From NCBI GenBank assembly GCA_036771375.1, contig DAIPHL010000104.1, forward strand, positions 1 to 8,377: a stretch of DNA of 8,377 nt. The letters are read 5' to 3'. This document shows positions 1-4,733 of the stretch, in pieces. Numbering within the stretch: position 1 is the first letter of the stretch; each line of letters opens with the position of its first letter. The position numbers were made by a program, and so were the translations under genes. The stretch is from DAIPHL01 sp036771375 (GTDB lineage Bacteria; Synergistota; Synergistia; Synergistales; Synergistaceae). The notes beneath the pieces are model-generated. The model saw only the letters and a program-made list of their open reading frames with translations. It had not been told where the DNA came from and did no database searches.

Positions 1-939
1 CCGTTCTCGGTTGAAAAAAACGTATTCGAGCCCCATGCTCACGATCTCATAGCGATGACCGCCGTAGAGCTTGCCCATATAGGCGTCGACAAAACGATCC
101 CGCCTCGTCATTTCATGGATATCATATTTTTTATTGGGATAGATATCCATCAACCGCTCCACCGGGAAACCGAGCGTCCTTCGGGCATAGAACTCGTGTT
201 GAAGCGCCGAAACGATGGGAACATCCTCCATCGCGTGTCCCCATTCGTGCAGTGCTATTGGAACAGTAGAACCCCTTTTAGGGATCGCGATTTCCATAGT
301 TTTAATGTTTGCGTGCCTAAAAAATGCTCTTTCGGCGGCAATCGAGGCGTAAATCACTTTGCCCTTCATCGCATTGTTGACCCAATCGTTCGGCAGGTAT
401 GCGTAGCCTTCCACGACGGCCTTCATCGCCTTAGCATCGGATGCTTTCGTAAAACCGACCGGGGCGCTCCCAAACGTGCGATACCGGCTCAGGATATCGA
501 GTATCTTCTCCTGTGGTTTTCTGGACGAGATAACCCCTGTTTTCATATGATTATACAACAGATCGCCCAATTCAATTGCATCCCGTTCGTTCAATACACC
601 TTTTTTGACGATCTCCCTCACTTCAGAATCCACTTCCGACGGGATTATGATCGGCTTGCCGGAAAATATATTGAACATGGAGGCCACCTTGTTTTTCAGG
701 CTTCCCTCCGCTCCTCCCGGCTTTGGCGGCTTGTACGGCTCGTCTTTATCATCCGTCGTCATGGACGGCTCGGACGGACCTGGGTCGCTGAAACCTTCCA
801 CATACAACGTGAAACCATGCAGGCAGTTCGGATGGCCCCAGCCGGATTCGTATGCATCCTGGAGCGTATAGGGGTAATCCTTCGTCGGCTCCGTCATCGT
901 CTGCACCGGGAACGAAGTTGACAACGATATTCGGAGGAT
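1..939 (-). pseudogene. Truncated phage minor capsid protein (minor capsid protein 2-like) with HExxH peptidase-like domain, partial at left edge
   Basis: The minus-strand frame is open from 939 to the left edge; the first ATG is at 897, giving at least 299 residues with no stop. Counting from that Met, an HPNC motif (residues 22-25) followed by a His, Gly, Phe and a Tyr-x-Glu-Gly stretch resembles the C-terminal end of the phage minor capsid protein 2 family. A Pro/Lys/Asp/Glu-rich linker follows, then a second domain with HEWGH (residues 217-221) and, further on, a YGGHRYEIVSMG segment (from residue 278) whose Glu284 could be a third zinc ligand. Such zincin-like tails occur on phage head proteins; their role is not settled. 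The several hundred residues normally preceding HPNC are absent, and the frame joins small-terminase sequence upstream, so I call it a truncated remnant. The family is recognised by motif, not by search. The C-terminus lies outside the window. Confidence 0.7.
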
Positions 940-1298
940 TCAATGGGCTTCCATCCTCGCCGGTAACCTTCTGACGTTCCACATACCCGCGATGCTTGCC
1001 CTTGCACTTGAGATAAAAGATTATCGCGGTCTTGTCCCCTTGAGACAGAAGCTCAAACAGCTTTGACTCGGCGAAGTCTAGGGGGTTGACTCTTCGATCT
1101 CGCGCCGGACTTGTTGCAAATGTTCATTCTTGGCAATGCGAGCGGAGAGGTTTTGGTGTTTGATCTGAACACCCACGTTCTTCGCCAACCACGAACACGC
1201 TGCGGTCAATATTCCCTTCGATGCTTTTTAAGCGTTTCCTCTATGTCTTCGTTGGTGGCGCGCTTCTTTTTGTATACAGTCCCACAGTTTGCAGGCAT
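905..1298 (-). pseudogene. Phage terminase small subunit, frameshifted and fused remnant
   Basis: The ATG at 1298 has an AAGGTGA ribosome-binding site upstream. Three consecutive frames are needed to read it. 1298 to about 1225 begins MPANCGTVYKKKRATNEDIE and stops at 1206-1208. About 1225 to 1085 contains LSARIAKNEHLQQVRREIEE. 1085 to about 905 contains LFELLSQGDKTAIIFYLKCK followed by GKHRGYVERQKVTGEDG. This last pattern, a helical segment then an FYLK-x-KGK-x-RGY-x-E core and a T-G-E-D-G turn, is typical of small DNA-binding terminase subunits that recognise the packaging site. One extra A in the A5 run (minus strand, near 1225-1229) and one extra C in the C5 run (1081-1085) would restore a continuous frame. 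After the NFVP segment at about 910 the sequence passes into the capsid fragment. No functional product is expected. Confidence 0.72.
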
Positions 1299-1341
1299 TC
1301 GGATCACCTTACTTTCTTTGGATCATTGCGAAGACTCTCCA

Positions 1342-1370
1342 TTGACACATATTATAATATGTGTTATTAT
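1342..1370 (+). promoter_or_regulatory. Sigma-70-type promoter of hicAB
   Basis: A perfect -35 box TTGACA (1342-1347) and a TATTAT -10 box (1365-1370, five of six consensus positions) are separated by exactly 17 bp. Transcription would start near 1377, about 20 bases before the hicA start codon. It is the best promoter match I noticed in the window and drives the only clear plus-strand genes. Confidence 0.85.
1345..1364. promoter_or_regulatory. Perfect 20-bp palindromic operator overlapping the hicAB promoter
   Basis: ACACATATTATAATATGTGT is its own reverse complement over all 20 bases. It overlaps the last three bases of the -35 box and fills the spacer up to the base before the -10 box, so a bound protein would block RNA polymerase. 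HicB antitoxins with a ribbon-helix-helix tail are known to repress their own operon by binding such palindromes; assignment of this site to the adjacent HicB is inference. Confidence 0.75.
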
Positions 1371-1398
1371 TTCCTTGCGATGGGGAGGGGCAGTCCAA

Positions 1399-1596
1399 AT
1401 GAGAAAAAGTTACTCGTCAAGAGAGATAATAAAAATCCTTGAAGCGAACGGATGGTATTTCGTCGGAGCCGTAGGGGATCACCACCAATTCAAACACCCG
1501 AGTAAGAGCGGTAAGGTAACGGTACCCCACCCCAGAAAAGACCTGAGAAAATACGAGATCGCCAGCATTGGAAATCAGTCGGGGCTTAACTTCTAA
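1399..1596 (+). CDS. hicA: HicA family mRNA interferase toxin
   Basis: A 65-residue protein starting at ATG 1399, with a strong GGGGAGGGG ribosome-binding site 8 bases upstream. The ORF extends further upstream in frame, but this start gives the normal HicA length and start pattern. HicA toxins have a small double-stranded-RNA-binding-like fold and cleave mRNA in the cytoplasm using a conserved His. Visible here are the N-terminal helix (SREIIKILEANGW), a G-D-H-H-Q-F-K-H-P segment (residues 26-34) carrying the expected active His, and a strand with TVPHPRKDL (residues 41-49) ending in a Gln-Ser-Gly-Leu motif near the C-terminus, which matches the family layout. It is first in a two-gene operon with hicB 35 bases downstream (to the TTG start), under the palindrome-containing promoter. 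It looks intact although the flanking phage genes are decayed. Confidence 0.9.
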   Translation: MRKSYSSREIIKILEANGWYFVGAVGDHHQFKHPSKSGKVTVPHPRKDLRKYEIASIGNQSGLNF

Positions 1597-1617
1597 GCTT
1601 CCGAAGCAATTCATAAA

Positions 1618-1623
1618 GAGGAG
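1618..1623 (+). promoter_or_regulatory. Ribosome-binding site deciding the hicB start
   Basis: GAGGAG lies 8 bases before TTG 1632, the usual spacing. The alternative in-frame GTG at 1623 overlaps this site and so cannot use it. The TTG start also gives the MKDRYVFPA opening typical of HicB antitoxins. Confidence 0.7.
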
Positions 1624-1631
1624 TGAGCCTA

Positions 1632-2072
1632 TTGAAAGACAGATATGTATTCCCAGCGTTTTTTTGTTATTATGACGACGGCCCTATCGGAATCGTTTTT
1701 CCGGACCTGCCCGGTTGTGTGTCTCAAGGCGAGGACGACGAGGATGCCCTGCGCATGGCAAAGGAAGCCATGACGTTCCACCTCTGGGGGATGGAACAAG
1801 ACGGTGACGAAATACCGAACCCCACGCCGGCAAATCAACTCCGACCGGAGCCCGACCAGGTCGTTGTCCTCATCGATTCTTTTATGCCGCCTTTCCGCGA
1901 ACGCATGAACAACAAAGCGGTAACCAAGACCGTTACTGTGCCCCGCTGGCTTGAAATGGAAGCCAAGACCGCTGGCCTGAATTACTCTCAGGTCCTCCAA
2001 GACGGGCTTATCGAACGTTTGGGCATTCAGCGAAAAGTAACACGGCGGCAAAAAAGCAAAGTGTCCGCCTAG
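1632..2072 (+). CDS. hicB: HicB family antitoxin with ribbon-helix-helix tail
   Basis: A 146-residue protein read from TTG 1632 (see the ribosome-binding site entry; a GTG at 1623 would add three residues). The N-terminal half is the HicB partial RNase H-like fold: Y-x-x-D-D-G (13-17), FPDLPGCVSQG (23-33), an acidic DDEDA turn, and a helix ending in the H-L-x-G-M-E-x-D-G-x-E-I-P signature (50-62). This domain binds and neutralises HicA. The C-terminal part (about 97-131), with a KTVTVPRWLEMEAKTAGLNY pattern, is a ribbon-helix-helix DNA-binding segment, followed by a basic tail. It follows hicA on the same transcript and would co-repress the operon with HicA, most likely through the 1345-1364 palindrome. 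No frameshift or missing segment is visible, and the length is normal for the long HicB type. Confidence 0.92.
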   Translation: MKDRYVFPAFFCYYDDGPIGIVFPDLPGCVSQGEDDEDALRMAKEAMTFHLWGMEQDGDEIPNPTPANQLRPEPDQVVVLIDSFMPPFRERMNNKAVTKTVTVPRWLEMEAKTAGLNYSQVLQDGLIERLGIQRKVTRRQKSKVSA

Positions 2073-2124
2073 CAAAAAGACCCCGCCTTATAAACGAGGC
2101 CTTACGTATATTAGGGAGTCGTCT

Positions 2125-2337
2125 TTCATTGGCGGTGACCTCATAAGCTCTCAAAGCAGCGGGGTCGTTGGCGACAAGTCGGCGAACCTCGTCCCGCCTG
2201 TCACGAGCATCTTTGAGTTTGAACAGAGGATATTCTCCGATGGTGACCAGACTGTCACGCTGGTGATACCAGTATCGCACGCGAAAAACCTTTTTCCCGG
2301 ACGGTCGGACTTCAACGAATAGACCTTCTTGTGTCCT
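2125..2337 (-). pseudogene. Remnant of a P4-type tyrosine integrase (N-terminal arm-binding domain)
   Basis: The minus-strand frame after a stop at 2338-2340 reads EGLFVEVRPSGKKVFRVRYW followed by a region with T-I-G-E-Y-P, then L-K-D-A-R-D-R-R-D-E-V-R-R-L-V-A and N-D-P. This is the signature of the N-terminal DNA-binding domain (Integrase_DNA-binding / DUF4102 type) of P4-like integrases: a GL-x-x-x-V-x-P-x-G-x-K strand pair, G-x-Y-P, then an A-R-x-x-x-x-E helix and a D-P turn. No start codon or first strand is found upstream, and nothing resembling the core-binding or catalytic (R..H-x-x-R..Y) domains follows; the frame merely runs on antisense to hicB. About 70 of an expected 400 or so residues remain. 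Its position 170 to 390 bases from the tRNA 3' end fits an element integrated at that tRNA. The left boundary is approximate. Confidence 0.68.
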
Positions 2338-2442
2338 TCATGATCAGAAATTCGATCAAAATGATTTTATACGGTTTTTGATACGGTGACAAGAATGACG
2401 ATAGCCGATTTATATATACTTTTCGTGACCATTAAGGATCAC

Positions 2443-2475
2443 AGAAAATAATAAAACCCCGCTCCCGCGGGGTTT
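2443..2475 (-). terminator. Rho-independent terminator downstream of the tRNA
   Basis: Read on the minus strand, a perfect 9-bp stem AAACCCCGC / GCGGGGTTT (2467-2475 with 2454-2462) closes a 4-base loop, and the T-rich TTTTATTATTTT follows. It lies 34 bases past the tRNA CCA end, so it ends the tRNA transcript and any read-through from the ribF-ferredoxin operon. Confidence 0.9.
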
Positions 2476-2509
2476 CGTGTATTTACAGGACGTTAGCCCG
2501 ATGTTTTCC

Positions 2510-2586
2510 TGGTGGGCCTACCTGGAATCGAACCAGGAACCTTCCGGTTATGAGCCGGTGGCTCTGACCAATTGAGCTATAGGCCC
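2510..2586 (-). tRNA. tRNA with CAU anticodon, probably tRNA-Ile2 (alternative: elongator tRNA-Met)
   Basis: A complete 77-base cloverleaf with encoded CCA. Acceptor stem GGGCCTA pairs fully with TAGGCCC, discriminator A73; D arm GCTC/GAGC; anticodon loop CTCATAA; T arm CCTGG/CCAGG with the TTCGATT loop. The CAU anticodon could be elongator Met or the lysidine-modified Ile2. C4-G69 and C5-G68 in the acceptor stem match the pairs by which TilS is known to pick Ile2 over Met in E. coli, so Ile2 is preferred. Initiator Met is unlikely because the 1-72 end is a normal G-C pair. The top pair of the anticodon stem appears to be an A-A mismatch (27-43). A tRNA is a typical attachment site for P4-type integrases, and a remnant of one lies just beyond its 3' end. 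Confidence 0.93.
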
Positions 2587-2597
2587 AGCAAAAAAGA

Positions 2598-2627
2598 ATT
2601 ATACTACGATTCTATTCGTTTATGCAA
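2598..2627 (-). promoter_or_regulatory. Promoter of the tRNA gene
   Basis: On the minus strand, a perfect TATAAT -10 box (2598-2603) is followed after 11 bases by the mature tRNA 5' end (2586). A weak -35 candidate TTGCAT (2622-2627) lies 18 bp upstream, inside the last codons of the ferredoxin gene. The tRNA can thus be transcribed independently of the upstream operon. Confidence 0.6.
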
Positions 2628-2800
2628 CCCACCGGACAGGAATCGATCGCTTCCTTCACGAGTTCTTTTCCGAGGTCCGCCGTGGGAGCTCCGATGACCT
2701 CCGCCTTGCCCGCCTCCTCATCCAACGCGAACACCTCCGGACAAATCTGCGCGCAAACCCCGCAACCGATGCATTCCTCAAACACAATCTTCGGAGTCAA
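2612..2800 (-). CDS. Small [4Fe-4S] ferredoxin
   Basis: A 62-residue cytoplasmic electron carrier. The TTG start at 2800 is chosen because GAGGAG (2811-2816) lies 10 bases upstream; the in-frame TTG 2818 and GTG 2809 precede, overlap or crowd that site. This start also puts the first cluster Cys at residue 10, as in Thermotoga-type ferredoxins of about 60 residues. The cluster motif is C10-I-G-C13-G-V-C16 with C55-P as the fourth ligand. C20 (before Pro) and C59 are two extra cysteines; in relatives, such extras form a disulfide or are relics of a second cluster. The rest is acidic, as expected for docking to redox partners. It starts 26 bases after ribF ends and is probably the last gene of the operon. 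The redox partner cannot be told from the sequence. Confidence 0.92.
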   Translation of the reverse strand: MTPKIVFEECIGCGVCAQICPEVFALDEEAGKAEVIGAPTADLGKELVKEAIDSCPVGCINE

Positions 2801-2810
2801 GCAAATCACT

Positions 2811-2816
2811 CTCCTC
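2811..2816 (-). promoter_or_regulatory. Ribosome-binding site deciding the ferredoxin start
   Basis: GAGGAG on the minus strand lies between the ribF stop and the ferredoxin. With a 10-base spacer it supports the TTG at 2800 over the upstream in-frame TTG (2818) and GTG (2809). Confidence 0.65.
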
Positions 2817-2826
2817 AACGAACCAT

Positions 2827-3804
2827 TTACGTCAAATGAACGGTTCCCGTGAGGGAACGACCGTCAAAGAGCTCTTGTGATCCAGACGAAGAAGGAAGGG
2901 ACGAGGCAAATTTCTCCCAAATCCGCGGATGTTCCGAGAACGCCCTGGACACTCGCCCGACAATGTACTCCGTATCCGATTTGACCCGCTCTTTCAGCGC
3001 TTTTTCGCCCTCGAAGCGGATTTCGTCTCGCACGTGTTCCAACAAAAAAACCATGATCGGCTTGCCATACAGGTCTCCTTCGAAGTCCACCACGTTCACC
3101 TCCAGGCGAACTTCGTCCGAAGCGGAGAACGTCGGGGTCGTCCCGAGATTCGCGGCGCCGATGTGCCATCTTCCGTCACAGAGCACCACGCTTGCGTAAA
3201 CGCCCCGTCGAGGTGTCACCTTTTCGGGGTCGAGCGCGATGTTGGCCGTGGGAAAACCAAGACGCCGCCCTCTGCGGCATCCCTGTATCACTCGATTCAT
3301 ACAGAAGAAAGGATACCCCAAAAAACCCCATGCCCTCGAGAGATCCCCAGCCGCCACGGCGTTTCGTATTCCGGTGCTGCAGATGGGAGTCCCGTCCTCC
3401 GCACACTGTACGGGCACGATATCCACAGACCAGCCTCGCCGGTCGCAATCCCGTTCGAGAAAACCGGTGGTGCCGGCCCGTTTATGGCCGAAACGAAAGC
3501 CGTCTCCCACCACGATACCGTCGATTTCAAAACGTTCCGCCAGGTAATCCAGAAACTCTTCGGGTGACATAGCCGAAATCTCGGGTGTAAAGTCGATTCT
3601 GCATACGACGGGAATGTCGAAGTACCTCTCCAGCAGTCTTCGCTCCTCAAAAGTGAAGAGTCCCTTGAAGGTGGCGTCCCGCATCGCTCCGGGGTGGCGC
3701 CGAAAGGTGAGGACTCCCCACGATCGACCCGATGCCGCGGCTCGATCGAGCAGGGCCTTGTGCCCTCTGTGAAACCCGTCGAAGGCTCCTATTGCAACAA
3801 TCAT
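2827..3804 (-). CDS. ribF: Bifunctional riboflavin kinase / FMN adenylyltransferase (FAD synthetase)
   Basis: A 325-residue cytoplasmic enzyme that phosphorylates riboflavin to FMN and then adenylylates FMN to FAD. The N-terminal nucleotidyltransferase domain shows G-A-F-D-G-F-H-R-G-H (6-15), G-D-G-F-R-F-G (100-106) and the C-S-T-G-I-R loop (142-147, usually SSTxIR). The C-terminal flavokinase domain has G-R-R-L-G-F-P-T-A-N (179-188), G-V-Y-A (201-204) and the likely catalytic Glu235 in RLEVNVVDF, then D-L-Y-G (244-247). The protein starts almost directly at the first strand, shorter at the N-terminus than many relatives. It carries about 45 residues after the usual end of the kinase domain, with a Ser-rich stretch (301-309) of unknown role. 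The ATG overlaps the truB stop in an ATGA, and GGAGGT (3811-3816) lies 6 bases upstream, giving coupled translation. Confidence 0.96.
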   Translation of the reverse strand: MIVAIGAFDGFHRGHKALLDRAAASGRSWGVLTFRRHPGAMRDATFKGLFTFEERRLLERYFDIPVVCRIDFTPEISAMSPEEFLDYLAERFEIDGIVVGDGFRFGHKRAGTTGFLERDCDRRGWSVDIVPVQCAEDGTPICSTGIRNAVAAGDLSRAWGFLGYPFFCMNRVIQGCRRGRRLGFPTANIALDPEKVTPRRGVYASVVLCDGRWHIGAANLGTTPTFSASDEVRLEVNVVDFEGDLYGKPIMVFLLEHVRDEIRFEGEKALKERVKSDTEYIVGRVSRAFSEHPRIWEKFASSLPSSSGSQELFDGRSLTGTVHLT

Positions 3805-4733
3805 TTCACAACCTCCGTGGCTATGTTTATCTCGGGCAGGACGTATCCTCCGTCTCCGAGACGTTCGAGACGTCCGATGCTCATCAGGGATTCCGAACGA
3901 AACATCAACACACCCGAAGGAGAGGCGCTTCCGCAGGTTGTTCTCTCGCCGACCGACAGAGGAACCCCCAAACCGTTCGATAGACGCTTCATATCCGTCT
4001 CCGGGGCACGATAGGCCGGCAAAAACAGCTCCATGACGTCAAGCGGCCTGATCGCGGAAACGAGCTCCCGCGAAGAAAAATCGAGTTCCTCTCCTGGACG
4101 GAGTGCGTCCTTCAACGAGAAAGGCCCCACCTTCTCCCGGCAGAGGGCGCGAAGATGTGCCCCACAGCCCAGCAGCTTCCCCATATCCCGCGCCAGGCTG
4201 CGAACGTAGGTTCCCTTTCCGCAGCGGATCAGAAACGAGACCTCTCCTTCCGGAGACAACCCCGTCAGCCTCTCGATCGCCTCGACAAAAACGGCTCTCA
4301 GTTCAATCTTGGCTCTGCCTCCGGCACGATAGATCTCGTGCGCACGCCTTCCGCCGACATGGACGGCCGAAACCTGGGGAGGCGTCTGCATACGCCAGCC
4401 GAGAAAAGACGGAATCACCATATCGATGGAAGATTCGCACACATCCTCCCAGCTTTTTTCGGAAAGCGGTTCTCCCGAGTAATCGCACGTCGTGGTCTCG
4501 CACCCGAGCTTGAACGTGGCCCTGTAAACCTTGGGCATCTGAACGATCAAGCCGCTCAGCCGCGTTGCGCCCCCGATCAGGAGGACCAAAAGGCCGCTTG
4601 CGGTCGAATCCAGGGTCCCACCGTGCCCGACCTTGGCAGTGGCGTCGCAAAGCGCCTTGCGCACTCTCTCGACGCAACGCGTGCTGCGAACGCCGACCGG
4701 TTTATTCAGCAACAGTACGCCGGCGTTCGACAT
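3801..4733 (-). CDS. truB: tRNA pseudouridine(55) synthase
   Basis: A 310-residue enzyme that isomerises U55 in the T loop of tRNAs to pseudouridine. The opening L-L-N-K-P-V-G (8-14) is typical. The catalytic Asp is D42 in K-V-G-H-G-G-T-L-D-S-T-A-S-G (34-47). The active-site Tyr is Y70 in K-V-Y-R-A-T. Q-T-P-P-Q-V-S-A-V-H-V-x-G-R-R-A (116-131) and K-G-T-Y-V-R-S-L-A-R-D (173-183) are further family motifs. The C-terminal part (about 225-310) fits the PUA-like RNA-binding extension. The usual GHTGTLDPxAxG motif here has Gly for Thr and Ser for Pro around an intact Asp. The ATG at 4733 overlaps the nrnA end by 32 bases, and the stop overlaps the ribF start by 4, so it is translationally embedded in the operon. 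No strong separate ribosome-binding site is seen. Confidence 0.97.
   Translation of the reverse strand: MSNAGVLLLNKPVGVRSTRCVERVRKALCDATAKVGHGGTLDSTASGLLVLLIGGATRLSGLIVQMPKVYRATFKLGCETTTCDYSGEPLSEKSWEDVCESSIDMVIPSFLGWRMQTPPQVSAVHVGGRRAHEIYRAGGRAKIELRAVFVEAIERLTGLSPEGEVSFLIRCGKGTYVRSLARDMGKLLGCGAHLRALCREKVGPFSLKDALRPGEELDFSSRELVSAIRPLDVMELFLPAYRAPETDMKRLSNGLGVPLSVGERTTCGSASPSGVLMFRSESLMSIGRLERLGDGGYVLPEINIATEVVK

Noticed and set aside
55..921. Long plus-strand open frame opposite the capsid remnant
   Set aside because: It is in codon register with the minus-strand capsid frame, has no recognisable motif, and the minus strand shows clear phage protein signatures.
1111..1398. N-terminal extension of hicA in the same frame
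   Set aside because: It would cover the promoter, operator and terminase start region; ATG 1399 has the ribosome-binding site and gives the normal HicA length.
1629..2075. Minus-strand open frame antisense to hicB
   Set aside because: No family resemblance; hicB on the plus strand has both domains, a ribosome-binding site and operon context.
2082..2103. Possible terminator hairpin after hicB (GCCT and AGGC around TATAAACG)
   Set aside because: Only a 4-bp stem and no T-run in the plus direction. It may be half of a lost terminator, but it cannot be supported.
2817..2845. Imperfect inverted repeat at the ribF stop and ferredoxin ribosome-binding site (CATTT / AAATG with GAAC / GTTC)
   Set aside because: Needs a four-base bulge, has a weak stem and no T-run, so neither a terminator nor a convincing regulatory hairpin.
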